Notes under the pieces: model-generated | Told to the model about the DNA's origin: nothing | Database searches by the model: none | What the model saw: only the letters and a program-made list of their open reading frames with translations | Shown here: positions 15,308-22,682 of the stretch, piece after piece | Layout: each line of letters opens with the position of its first letter | How positions within the stretch are numbered: position 1 is the first letter of the stretch | Position numbers and translations under genes: made by a program | NCBI GenBank assembly: GCA_902805665.1 | Contig: CADCTB010000019.1 | Span: 1-33,670 of the forward strand | From: an uncultured Acidimicrobiales bacterium | GTDB taxonomy: Bacteria; Actinomycetota; Acidimicrobiia; Acidimicrobiales; AC-14 | DNA: 33,670 nucleotides | Direction: 5' to 3'

Positions 15308-16344
15308 ACCGCACCCGTCGCCCGGGCGACGAGCACCCGCCGATTGGGCGCACCGGTCTTGGCGAACACCGACTTCAGATGGTCCTGCACGGTGTGCTCG
15401 GACAGGAACAGTCGCCGGGCCAGCTCGTGGGTGTCACTGCCTCCCACGAGAAGGCGGAGCAGCTCCGTCTCCCGCTCGCTGAGCCCGGTGACACGGGCGA
15501 AGAGCGCTGTCCGCTCGGCAGGAGGAGTCGGCTCGATGGTCACGGCGATCGACGCCCGGCCCGCGGCTGAGCCGGCCACCATCCGCGCCGCCCGCAGCGT
15601 GACCCACACCCCGCCGCTCAGATGCACCCTTGCCCAGGCGGGATGGGAGTCGACCTCCTGCTCCTGGGCCAGCAGCTGGGCCGCCACGTGCAAGGCGCCC
15701 GCCGGCACGGGCGCGCGTTCGGCCTCCGTCGGCAGCAACGCCCGGAGATAGGCATCGGTCTGCGGTGTCTGGGTCAGGGGCACCAGGTCGTCGGAGAGCA
15801 GGAGCAGCACCGGCTCGCTCCGCCGGACGGGATGGTCGCCGCCGAGGGCGAATGTCTGAGCGAGGCTCCGTCGGAGCGGGGTCGCGGCGATCGTGCCGAC
15901 CCGGCCGAGGAAGTCCCGCTCCCCGTCGGTGAAAGGCCCGTCGCGGCGCCAGAGGTCGAGGAAGGCCCAGCACCCGTAGGCGTCGCCGAACACCGTCGAG
16001 GCGACGTCCTGGACGCCGTAGCCCGAGAGGAGCTCCTTCCACAGGCGGCTCTGCGACCGGTCGCCCGCGGTCGCTCCCAGCAGAGTCACAGACGTGCCGG
16101 GGGACAGGCCGGTCCAGCGGTTGACCGTGGTGAGGTACTTCAAGCCGATGAGCGCGGGCAGGTCGGCCAGCGACGGCGTCTCGGCCAGCGGTGCGGAGCC
16201 CACCAAGGTCTCCGGGTCGGTCAGAACCCAGGCGTACGCGTCGCACGGCACCTCGGCCCGGATCACCTCGAGGAGGGCGACCCGCAGGGCCCGCTCGTCG
16301 AGGCCCTGTCCGCAGATGCGCTCGATGCGGTCGAGCGTCGACAC
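15265..16344 (-). CDS. LuxR family transcriptional regulator
   Basis: A 359-residue regulator. The C-terminal 65 residues are a LuxR helix-turn-helix: [20 protein letters not shown], then [20 protein letters not shown] and the closing [15 protein letters not shown]. The N-terminal 280 residues look like a GAF/PAS-like sensory region ([53 protein letters not shown]), but I cannot name a ligand. There is no receiver domain. The GTG at 16344 ([13 protein letters not shown]) is preferred over longer frames because TACTCT lies seven bases upstream. It is divergent from the small gene at 16423, with a palindrome midway between them that may be its operator. Confidence 0.85.
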   Translation of the reverse strand: MSTLDRIERICGQGLDERALRVALLEVIRAEVPCDAYAWVLTDPETLVGSAPLAETPSLADLPALIGLKYLTTVNRWTGLSPGTSVTLLGATAGDRSQSRLWKELLSGYGVQDVASTVFGDAYGCWAFLDLWRRDGPFTDGERDFLGRVGTIAATPLRRSLAQTFALGGDHPVRRSEPVLLLLSDDLVPLTQTPQTDAYLRALLPTEAERAPVPAGALHVAAQLLAQEQEVDSHPAWARVHLSGGVWVTLRAARMVAGSAAGRASIAVTIEPTPPAERTALFARVTGLSERETELLRLLVGGSDTHELARRLFLSEHTVQDHLKSVFAKTGAPNRRVLVARATGAVQDPLQPGRTSPDS

Positions 16345-16351
16345 CAGCGGC

Positions 16352-16357
16352 AGAGTA
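16352..16357 (-). promoter_or_regulatory. -10 element of the LuxR regulator gene
   Basis: The reverse strand reads TACTCT seven bases before the GTG at 16344, and no ribosome binding site is present. A leaderless start is likely. Confidence 0.45.
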
Positions 16358-16370
16358 CGCGCCGGAGGAT

Positions 16371-16386
16371 TCCCAGGTATCTGGGA
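16371..16386. promoter_or_regulatory. palindromic operator candidate between divergent genes
   Basis: TCCCAG (16371-16376) and CTGGGA (16381-16386) are perfect inverted half-sites around GTAT. The site lies 14 bases upstream of the reverse -10 and 23 bases upstream of the forward -10, so it is well placed for a regulator controlling both directions. The adjacent LuxR protein is the obvious candidate. Confidence 0.45.
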
Positions 16387-16409
16387 TGGGCGCAGAGCGG
16401 CGATCCTCC

Positions 16410-16415
16410 TACCTT
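16410..16415 (+). promoter_or_regulatory. -10 element of the ABM-like gene
   Basis: TACCTT lies seven bases before the ATG at 16423, without a ribosome binding site. This matches the leaderless pattern of the window. Confidence 0.45.
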
Positions 16416-16422
16416 CGCCCCT

Positions 16423-16716
16423 ATGACAACCCTCCACATCGAGCACCGGATCACCGACTACGACACCTGGCGGGTCGCGTTCGACCGGCTGGCCGATGCC
16501 CGCCGCCGCGCGGGTGTGGTCGCCGGCCGCGTCGCCCGTCCCGTCGACGACCCGCGCTACATCGTCGTGACCCTGGACTTCGACACGGCCGAGCACGCCA
16601 CCGGATTCCTTCGTTTCCTCGAGACCCAGGTGTGGGCGTCGCCCGCGGCTGCCCCTGCTCTCGACGGTCGACCGAGGACGGCGATCCTGGAACCGGAGCC
16701 CGCAGCCGTCGTCTGA
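16423..16716 (+). CDS. small ABM-like (dimeric alpha/beta-barrel) protein
   Basis: A 97-residue protein starting [20 protein letters not shown]. The pattern of a first strand, then [20 protein letters not shown], a central strand ([10 protein letters not shown]) and a late helix ([14 protein letters not shown]) resembles the ferredoxin-like ABM or cyclase fold of small monooxygenase-type proteins. No catalytic residues can be assigned. It is divergent from the LuxR regulator and 84 bases upstream of an ABC transporter on the same strand. The ATG at 16423 is supported by the -10 element; longer upstream readings overlap the regulator gene on the other strand. Confidence 0.75.
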   Translation: MTTLHIEHRITDYDTWRVAFDRLADARRRAGVVAGRVARPVDDPRYIVVTLDFDTAEHATGFLRFLETQVWASPAAAPALDGRPRTAILEPEPAAVV

Positions 16717-16800
16717 GGCGAGGGGCTACCACCGTCGGCGTAGCGGCGAAGCCTCCGCCCGTGGGACGACCGTCGACCGCCACAAGCGGACGATGAGCTC

Positions 16801-17565
16801 ATGACTTCCACGACCACATCGACAGGCGAGACGACGGCCATCCGCGTGGCGGCCCGGGCCGTCCACGCCACCAAGATCTACGGGTCCGAGAGCACCGAGG
16901 TGCGGGCCCTCGACGACGTGAGCGTCGAGCTCCCCGGCGGGCGGTTCACCGCCGTCATGGGCCCGTCCGGCTCGGGCAAGTCGACGCTGATGCACTGCGT
17001 CGCCGGGCTCGACACGCTGACCTCCGGCCAGGTGTTCCTCGGCACCCTCGAGCTCGGCGCGCTCTCCGACAAGGAGCTGACGCTGGTCCGGCGGGAGCAG
17101 GTGGGGTTCGTGTTCCAGGCCTTCAACCTGCTGCCCACCCTGACCGCCCTCGAGAACATCACGCTCCCGCTGGACCTGGCCGGCGCCAAACCGGACCCTG
17201 ACTGGCTCGACACGGTGGTCGACACCGTCGGCCTGCGCGACCGGCTGTCGCACAGGCCCTCGGAGCTGTCGGGCGGCCAGCAGCAGCGGGTCGCAGTCGC
17301 CCGGGCGCTGGCCAGCCGTCCCCAGATCGTCTTCGCCGACGAGCCGACCGGCAACCTCGACTCCCGGGCGGGCGCCGAGATCCTGGCCTTCATGGCCGCG
17401 GCGGTCCGGGACATGGGGCAGACGGTGGCGATGGTCACCCACGACCCCGTAGCTGCGTCGTACGCGGACGCGGTGGTCTTCCTGGCCGACGGCCGGGTGG
17501 CGGGCCACCTCGCCGACCCGACGCCGCAGACCGTCCTCGACTCGCTCAAGTCGCTGAAGGGGTGA
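16801..17565 (+). CDS. ABC transporter ATP-binding protein (MacB/LolD type)
   Basis: A 254-residue ATPase. Walker A is GPSGSGKS (residues 54-61), the Q-loop is in VGFVFQAFNLLPTLTALENI, the signature is LSGGQQQRVAVARAL, Walker B is IVFADEPTGNLDS, and the switch histidine is in VAMVTHDP. The sequence is of the family that drives FtsX-type (MacB/LolD-like) permeases, which move lipids, peptides or drugs by a mechanical stroke rather than through a pore. Its stop overlaps the start of the permease gene at 17562, so the two form one translational unit. The substrate is unknown. The preceding 84 bases show no clear site. Confidence 0.94.
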   Translation: MTSTTTSTGETTAIRVAARAVHATKIYGSESTEVRALDDVSVELPGGRFTAVMGPSGSGKSTLMHCVAGLDTLTSGQVFLGTLELGALSDKELTLVRREQVGFVFQAFNLLPTLTALENITLPLDLAGAKPDPDWLDTVVDTVGLRDRLSHRPSELSGGQQQRVAVARALASRPQIVFADEPTGNLDSRAGAEILAFMAAAVRDMGQTVAMVTHDPVAASYADAVVFLADGRVAGHLADPTPQTVLDSLKSLKG

Positions 17566-20126
17566 ACGGCATGCTCAACGTCACCCTCAAAGGCCTGGCC
17601 GCCCACAAGCGCCGGCTGTTCGGCACCTGCCTGGCCGTGTTCCTCGGCATCGCCTTCCTCTCGGGCACGCTCGTCCTGGGCGACACGCTCAGAGCCAACT
17701 TCGACACCCTCTTCGCCGATGCCAATGCCGGCACCGACGCCATCGTCCGCAGCGCGTCGACCATCGAGGCCGACGGCGGCCGCGGCCCCGACCTCGACGG
17801 CCGGACCCTCGTCCCCTCGGCCCTGGCCGATCGGGTGCGGAGCGTGGCGGGCGTGGCCGCGGCGGAGCCCTCGATCGAGGGCTACGGCCAGCTCATCGGC
17901 AACGACGGCAAGGCCATCGGCGGCAATGGACCGCCCCGGCTCGCCGGCAACTGGATCACCGACCCCGAGCTCAACCCCTACAAGCTGGTGGAGGGACGGG
18001 CCCCGCAGACCACCGGCGAGGTCGTCGTCAACCGCGGTGCGGCCGAGGCGGGCAAGCTCCGTGTCGGCGACACCACCATCGTGCAGACGCCGGAGCCGGT
18101 CCCGGTGACGGTCGTGGGTATCGCCTCCTTCGGCACGGGCGACGGGTTCGGCGAAGTCACCTTCACCGCTTTCAACCTCCAGGGCGCCGAGGCCCATGTG
18201 ACCAAGAAGCCGGGTGTGGCCTCGAGCATCGTCGTCCGCGCCGAACCCGGTGTGAACGAAGAGGTTCTGGCCGAACGGGTTCGCCCGCTGGCGGGCGACG
18301 GAAATGAGGTCCTGACCGGGACGCAGTTCACCGCCGAGAGCACGGACCAGATCGGTCGCGACTTCCTCGACATCTTCACCACGTTCCTCACGGTGTTCGC
18401 CGGCGTGGCCCTCCTGGTGGCCAGCTTCAGCATCTACAACACCTTCTCGATCCTCGTCGCCCAGCGCAGCCGGGAGTCGGCCCTCCTGCGGGCCCTGGGC
18501 GCGGCCCGGGCCCAGATCGTCACGTCGGTCGTGGTCGAGGCGCTGCTCATCGGGCTCGTGGCATCGGTCGCCGGGCTCCTGGGCGGGGTGGCCATCGCCG
18601 GGCTGCTGAAGGGACTGTTCGACAGCTTCGGGTTCTCGCTGCCGGCCGGCGGGCTGGCCTTCCAGGCCAGCACCGCGGTCATCTGCATGGTCGTCGGGAT
18701 GGTCGTGACCCTGGCTGCGGGTGTGTTCCCGGCGGTCAAGGCGTCCCGGGTGGCGCCGGTGGCCGCCCTGCGCGAGCACGCCGTCGAGGCGGTGCGGGCC
18801 TCACGCCTCCGGGCCGTCGCCGGTGCCGTCCTCACCGCCCTCGGCGTGGCCGTCGTCCTCTCCGCTGTCCTCGGCGGTGGCGACAGCGTCCTCGCCGTGG
18901 CCGGCCTGGGCGCGGTGCTGACGATGGTCGGCGTGGTTGTGTTCGGCCCGGTCGTGGCCCGTCCCGCCGCCGGCGTGGTCGGCTGGCCGCTGCTGCGGCT
19001 CCGGGGCGTCACCGGCGCGCTGGCCCGCCAGAACGCCATGCGCAATCCGCGGCGAACCTCGGGCACCGCCGCCGCCCTCATGGTCGGTGTCGGGGTCGTC
19101 ACTCTCTTCACCGTGTTCGCAGCGTCGATCCGCTCGTCGATCGACGACACCGTGTCCCGGTCCTTCGGTGGCGATCTGGTGGTCAACACCGGCAGCTTCG
19201 GCGGTGGCGGGCTGAGCCCGGCGCTGGCTCCCGAGCTGGCCGCCCTCCCCGAGGTTCGCACCGCGGTCGGTCTCGGGCAGGGCGTCGTGCAGGTCGACGG
19301 CGACGGCAAGCGGATCACCGTCGCCGACGTCGCCAACCTGGGCAAGGTGCTCGACCTGGAGGTGCAGGAAGGCGCGCTCGAGCGGCTCGGCCCTACGGAG
19401 ATGGCCGTCTCGTCCGACGAGGCCGAGGCCCAGGGCTGGTCGATCGGCTCGACCGCCGGCATCCGCTTCGTCGACGGCGCCACGGCCAGCTTCACCGTCG
19501 CCGCGATCTACGACGTGGGCGACGTGGCCGGCGACTACGTGGTGAGCCGGGCGGCCTGGGCCCCCCACGCCGGGCAGGACGTCGACAGCCAGGTGCTGAT
19601 CGGCCTGGAGCAGGGCGTTGGGCTGACGGCCGGCAAGGCGGCGGTGACCGCGGTCACCGCGGCCGCCGGGGGCGCCTCGGTCCTCGACCGCAAGGAGTAC
19701 GTCGCCTCCGTGGCCCAGGGCGTCGACATGATGCTGGGCATCGTCTACGTGCTGCTGTTCCTGGCCATCGTCATCGCCCTCATGGGCATCGCCAACACCC
19801 TGTCGCTGGCCATCCACGAGCGCACCCGGGAGCTGGGCCTCCTTCGGGCGGTGGGGCAGACCCGCCGCCAGCTCCGGGCCATGGTCCGGTGGGAGTCGGT
19901 GATCATCGCCCTGTTCGGGACGGTGGGGGGGCTCGGCCTGGGGGTGTTCCTGGGCTGGGCGCTCGTGCAGGCGGCCTCCGCCGAGGGGTTCGCGACGTTC
20001 GCCGCTCCCACCGGGCAGCTGGCCGTGGTGCTGGTGGCCGGCGCGGTGGCCGGTGTCCTCGCCGGGCTCGGCCCCGCCAGGCGGGCGGCCAGGCTCGATG
20101 TACTTCAGGCCATCGGGACGTCGTAG
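17562..20126 (+). CDS. FtsX-like ABC transporter permease
   Basis: An 854-residue permease with two FtsX modules. After a first membrane helix (LFGTCLAVFLGIAFLSGTLV) comes an extracytoplasmic MacB-type domain (about residues 50-260). Three helices follow, including VFAGVALLVASFSIYNTFSI, with RSRESALLRALGAARAQI, the conserved coupling region. Two central helices and a second copy follow (LARQNAMRNPRRTSGTAAAL, then another external domain, then VYVLLFLAIVIALMGIANTL and RTRELGLLRAVGQTRRQLRA). The GTG at 17562 overlaps the ATPase stop; the ATG at 17571, nine bases later and with AAGGGG at better spacing, is an equally good start. It works with the preceding ATPase as an exporter or extractor of unknown substrate. 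Confidence 0.92.
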   Translation: MNGMLNVTLKGLAAHKRRLFGTCLAVFLGIAFLSGTLVLGDTLRANFDTLFADANAGTDAIVRSASTIEADGGRGPDLDGRTLVPSALADRVRSVAGVAAAEPSIEGYGQLIGNDGKAIGGNGPPRLAGNWITDPELNPYKLVEGRAPQTTGEVVVNRGAAEAGKLRVGDTTIVQTPEPVPVTVVGIASFGTGDGFGEVTFTAFNLQGAEAHVTKKPGVASSIVVRAEPGVNEEVLAERVRPLAGDGNEVLTGTQFTAESTDQIGRDFLDIFTTFLTVFAGVALLVASFSIYNTFSILVAQRSRESALLRALGAARAQIVTSVVVEALLIGLVASVAGLLGGVAIAGLLKGLFDSFGFSLPAGGLAFQASTAVICMVVGMVVTLAAGVFPAVKASRVAPVAALREHAVEAVRASRLRAVAGAVLTALGVAVVLSAVLGGGDSVLAVAGLGAVLTMVGVVVFGPVVARPAAGVVGWPLLRLRGVTGALARQNAMRNPRRTSGTAAALMVGVGVVTLFTVFAASIRSSIDDTVSRSFGGDLVVNTGSFGGGGLSPALAPELAALPEVRTAVGLGQGVVQVDGDGKRITVADVANLGKVLDLEVQEGALERLGPTEMAVSSDEAEAQGWSIGSTAGIRFVDGATASFTVAAIYDVGDVAGDYVVSRAAWAPHAGQDVDSQVLIGLEQGVGLTAGKAAVTAVTAAAGGASVLDRKEYVASVAQGVDMMLGIVYVLLFLAIVIALMGIANTLSLAIHERTRELGLLRAVGQTRRQLRAMVRWESVIIALFGTVGGLGLGVFLGWALVQAASAEGFATFAAPTGQLAVVLVAGAVAGVLAGLGPARRAARLDVLQAIGTS

Positions 20127-20141
20127 CCGGTGAGGCCTCGG

Positions 20142-20147
20142 TAGAGT
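20142..20147 (+). promoter_or_regulatory. -10 element of the CooC-like gene
   Basis: TAGAGT lies eight bases before the ATG at 20156, with no ribosome binding site between them. Confidence 0.4.
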
Positions 20148-20155
20148 CGCCGCTC

Positions 20156-21259
20156 ATGCCGCCGCCCACCGACGCCCAGATCGCCGCCCGCCACGCCTGG
20201 GTGGTCGACTCGCTCGAGCGGCGGATGTCCATCATCGAGGGGCTCGCCGGAAACGCCGGCGAGCCCCTCGAGTGGTTGGGGGTGCAGCGCCTGGCCCGCA
20301 GCTTCCAGGGCTACGCCGCCCCAGGCCCCTGGCCCCGGCCGGACTCACTGGTGGAGACCTTCGCCGCCCACGTCGCCGCCCTGCAGGCGATCGAGGCCCT
20401 GGCCGCCAAGGAGCTGTCGGCGGTCGATGCCGCCGCCTTGGCCGAGGCGCGCGGCCGGCTCGGTCTCCGGCTCGCGCTGATCGGCAAGGGCGGGGCGGGC
20501 AAGACGGTGCTCTCGTCCACGCTGGCCCGGACGCTGGCCCGGAGGGGCCGCAGGGTGTTCGCCGCCGACCTCGACACCTCTCCCGGCCTGGCCTTCAGCC
20601 TGGGCATCCCGGTGACCGACGCCGGCCTTCCCGACGATGCCCTGGAGGAGCAACCGGCCGCACCGTACGGCTGGCAGCTGGCTGCCGGGCTGACCCCCGA
20701 CGACGCGGTCGCGCGTTTCGGCGCCGACGGCCCCGAGGGCATCCGGTTCCTCGGTCTGGGGAAGATCGGCTCGGCGGACACGGCGGCCGGACGGCCGGCC
20801 AGTGACAAGGACCAGGCCCGCAAGTCGGTGGCCGCCGTCCGCCAGATCCTCCAGGGCTTCGCCGCCCCGGACACCGACCTCATCGCCGACCTGGAGGCCG
20901 GGCCGACCACGCCGTTCGAGAACTATCACGACTTCGCCGAGGACGTGGTGGTGGTCGTCGGCCCGGCGTGGCGCTCGGGCATGACCGCCCGCCGCCTGCT
21001 CCCCATGGTGGGCGAGCGCCGCCTGACGATCGTGGCCAACCGCTTCCGCGACGAGCCCGACCACCCCGGCCTGGCGCCGGCCATCCGCATCCCCGACGAT
21101 CCCGGGCTCACCCAGGCCGAGCGGGAGGGCCGGTCGCCCTTCGAGGCCTGCCCCGATTCGCCTGCCGTCCAGGCCATCGCCCGCCTGGCCGACCTGCTTC
21201 TCGCCCAGTCCGCCGCCGGAATGCCAGGGGCACCCATTGACGCGAGCCGCCGCACCTGA
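20156..21259 (+). CDS. CooC/MinD-like P-loop ATPase
   Basis: A 367-residue protein. Residues 1-103 form a mostly helical region of unknown function (RHAWVVDSLERRMSIIEG, SLVETFAAHVAALQAIEALA). From about 104 it is a SIMIBI-class ATPase: LRLALIGKGGAGKTVLSSTL carries the deviant Walker A KGGAGKT (111-117), followed by VFAADLDTSPGLAFSLGIP and the Walker B-like LIADLEAGPTTPFE, then VVVVVGPAWRSGM. The sequence is closest to CooC-like nickel-insertion ATPases or ArsA/MinD relatives, but no carbon monoxide dehydrogenase or hydrogenase gene is near, and the CooC metal-binding cysteine pair is not evident. A client protein cannot be named. A strong hairpin lies inside codons 27-39. Confidence 0.78.
   Translation: MPPPTDAQIAARHAWVVDSLERRMSIIEGLAGNAGEPLEWLGVQRLARSFQGYAAPGPWPRPDSLVETFAAHVAALQAIEALAAKELSAVDAAALAEARGRLGLRLALIGKGGAGKTVLSSTLARTLARRGRRVFAADLDTSPGLAFSLGIPVTDAGLPDDALEEQPAAPYGWQLAAGLTPDDAVARFGADGPEGIRFLGLGKIGSADTAAGRPASDKDQARKSVAAVRQILQGFAAPDTDLIADLEAGPTTPFENYHDFAEDVVVVVGPAWRSGMTARRLLPMVGERRLTIVANRFRDEPDHPGLAPAIRIPDDPGLTQAEREGRSPFEACPDSPAVQAIARLADLLLAQSAAGMPGAPIDASRRT
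20235..20271 (+). repeat. 16-bp perfect hairpin inside the ATPase coding sequence
   Basis: TCGAGGGGCTCGCCGG (20235-20250) and its exact complement CCGGCGAGCCCCTCGA (20256-20271) enclose the loop AAACG. The stem is very GC-rich and lies about 80 bases after the start codon of a gene that appears leaderless. No T-run follows it. It encodes the peptide IEGLAGNAGEPLEW. Confidence 0.85.
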
Positions 21260-21311
21260 TCGAATCGGGCTACCGGTCCTGGAGGCCGCTCGGCGGAAGG
21301 GAGGGATGCAC

Positions 21312-21371
21312 ATGGACGACGTCACGTCCGTTTCGATTGCTCCGGTGCATCCCGGTCACCGCCGAGGCTGA
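21312..21371 (+). CDS. putative leader peptide upstream of the serine hydrolase
   Basis: A 19-residue frame, MDDVTSVSIAPVHPGHRRG, is preceded by a strong AAGGGAGG (21297-21304) seven bases before the ATG at 21312. An in-frame ATG at 21306 is too close to that site. The last four codons (CGC CGA GGC TGA) are the left arm of the hairpin at 21360-21380. Placement, a good ribosome binding site and overlap with RNA structure suggest a regulatory leader rather than a functional peptide. It could also be a chance frame. Confidence 0.4.
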   Translation: MDDVTSVSIAPVHPGHRRG

Positions 21372-21414
21372 ACCTCGGCGCCAGGGCTGCACCTCCGGTC
21401 ACTCCCACTGGAGG
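21344..21414 (+). promoter_or_regulatory. structured mRNA leader with SD-occluding hairpin
   Basis: Outer stem: GGTGCA (21344-21349) pairs with TGCACC (21388-21393), extended by CCC (21351-21353) with GGG (21384-21386). Inside it, CGCCGAGG (21360-21367) pairs with CCTCGGCG (21373-21380) around CTGAA. A separate hairpin pairs CCTCCGGT (21392-21399) with ACTGGAGG (21407-21414), burying the GGAGG that serves the TTG at 21423. The outer stem and the SD hairpin share bases 21392-21393, so full forms of both cannot coexist. The layout fits attenuation or a riboswitch; I do not match it to a known class. Confidence 0.5.
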
Positions 21415-21422
21415 AACACTTC

Positions 21423-22361
21423 TTGAACATCGACGGCCTTCTGGCCGCTGACGCCACTGTCCGCTCACATCCGGACCTGGCCCACACCACCAACCTGCTC
21501 GTCGCCCGGCACGGCGAGATCGTCTTCGAGCGCTGCTACCGCGATTCCGCGCCGAACAGCCTGCATTCCGCCCATTCCGTCACCAAGAGCGTCACCTCGA
21601 CCCTCGTCGGCATCCTGGCCGGCGACGGGCGGCTCTCACTCGACGCCCCGGTCGCCTCCCTGGTCGACGCCCCGGCCTTCCGCGACGACCAGGTGAAGGC
21701 CGGGATCACCGTGCACCACCTGTTGACCATGAGCTCCGGGCTTTACGGGCACGGGTGGTGGGACATCGACGAGCTCGAGGCCCGCAACGAGCCCGTGCTG
21801 GAGGGGGCGCTGGAAGCGCCGCTGGTCGCCGCGCCCGGGTGGGGGTTCTTGTACAACAACGGTGCCTCGCACGTGCTGTCGGCGGTGGTGGAGGCGGTCA
21901 CCGGCAAACCCATGGTGGATCTCGCCGCCGAGCGGCTGTTCGGTCCGTTGGGCATCGACCGCTGGTCGTGGCCCACCGATCCGGAGGGCCACCACTGGGG
22001 CTGCGGCGACCTGGAGCTGGGGGCGCGGGACATGCTCAAGCTCGGGCTGCTCTACCTCCACGGGGGCATGTGGAACGGCACCCGGGTGGTCGACCAGAGC
22101 TACGTCCACATGGCCACCTCGCCGTTGCTCGAGGGCGGTCCCCCGGAGTTCTGCGGCTACGGGCTGCTGTGGTGGGTGGCGGACCGGGCATCCCCGCCGC
22201 ATTTCTTGGCCTGTGGTCATGGCGGCCAGTACATCGTCGTGGTCCCCGAGCTCGACCTGGTCGTCGTCACCATGGCCGACGCCTACGCCGTGGAACGACC
22301 GAAGGGCTTCCTGCTGCGACAGCTCGTCTACCAACAGGTGGTGCCCGCGATGATTTCCTGA
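21423..22361 (+). CDS. serine hydrolase (beta-lactamase/PBP-like fold)
   Basis: A 312-residue class C beta-lactamase-related protein. The nucleophile motif SVTK lies at residues 52-55, the YxN motif YNN at 144-146 and the third motif HGG at 266-268, all in the expected order and spacing. Also typical are TVHHLLTMSSGLYG, LFGPLGIDRWSW and ELDLVVVTMADAY. No signal peptide is visible, so it is probably cytoplasmic and more likely an esterase or peptidase than a resistance enzyme. The TTG at 21423 is preceded by GGAGG at eight bases and follows a structured leader that can hide that site. This suggests translational control. Confidence 0.88.
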   Translation: MNIDGLLAADATVRSHPDLAHTTNLLVARHGEIVFERCYRDSAPNSLHSAHSVTKSVTSTLVGILAGDGRLSLDAPVASLVDAPAFRDDQVKAGITVHHLLTMSSGLYGHGWWDIDELEARNEPVLEGALEAPLVAAPGWGFLYNNGASHVLSAVVEAVTGKPMVDLAAERLFGPLGIDRWSWPTDPEGHHWGCGDLELGARDMLKLGLLYLHGGMWNGTRVVDQSYVHMATSPLLEGGPPEFCGYGLLWWVADRASPPHFLACGHGGQYIVVVPELDLVVVTMADAYAVERPKGFLLRQLVYQQVVPAMIS

Positions 22362-22382
22362 CGCCCCGCACGTCCTTCCTAC

Positions 22383-22682
22383 GTGGTCCCCGCCAACGCC
22401 CGTGCTGAGGTGGTCCTGCTGTGCGAGAACGCCGAGCTCGCCAGTTGGCCGCTCCTGTGCCCCGACGGCATCCGGCTCACGGTCGTCGACGAGCTGGCGC
22501 GCCTGCAGCTCCAGGCCCGCCGTCAGGGGTGCTCGATCTGGTTGCGCCAGGCGTGCCCGGACCTGGTCGCGCTGCTGCAGCTCGTCGGCCTGGGCGACGT
22601 CCTACAGGTGGGCGGGAAGGCCGAACGCCTCGAACAGCGTGGTGTCGAGGAAGTTGTGATGCCCGACGATCCGGTCGCCTGA
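22383..22682 (+). CDS. STAS-domain-like small protein
   Basis: A 99-residue protein. Strand-helix patterns VVLLCEN, ELARLQLQARRQGCSIWLRQ and CPDLVALLQLVGLGDVLQVG resemble the STAS fold of anti-sigma-factor antagonists. The loop that normally carries the phosphorylated serine reads VVDELARLQ, without it, so classical SpoIIAA-type phospho-switching is unlikely. The C-terminus (GVEEVVMPDDPVA) is a tail I associate with a family of short actinobacterial STAS-like proteins. The GTG at 22383 is the only early start. The last 81 bases overlap the opposing sigma-factor gene. Confidence 0.65.
   Translation: MVPANARAEVVLLCENAELASWPLLCPDGIRLTVVDELARLQLQARRQGCSIWLRQACPDLVALLQLVGLGDVLQVGGKAERLEQRGVEEVVMPDDPVA

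Noticed and set aside
16878-18779. 633-residue reverse open frame across the ABC transporter genes
   Set aside because: The forward strand has complete Walker, signature and FtsX motifs; the reverse frame is a shadow.
20156-21259. Calling the ATPase a true CooC nickel-insertion protein
   Set aside because: No carbon monoxide dehydrogenase genes are nearby and the metal-binding cysteine pair is not visible; only the ATPase class is supported.
21344-21414. Assignment of the hydrolase leader to a known riboswitch (SAM, SAH, cobalamin, ZTP, fluoride, c-di-GMP)
   Set aside because: None of the conserved core sequences I know for these classes is present; only the stem arrangement suggests a switch.
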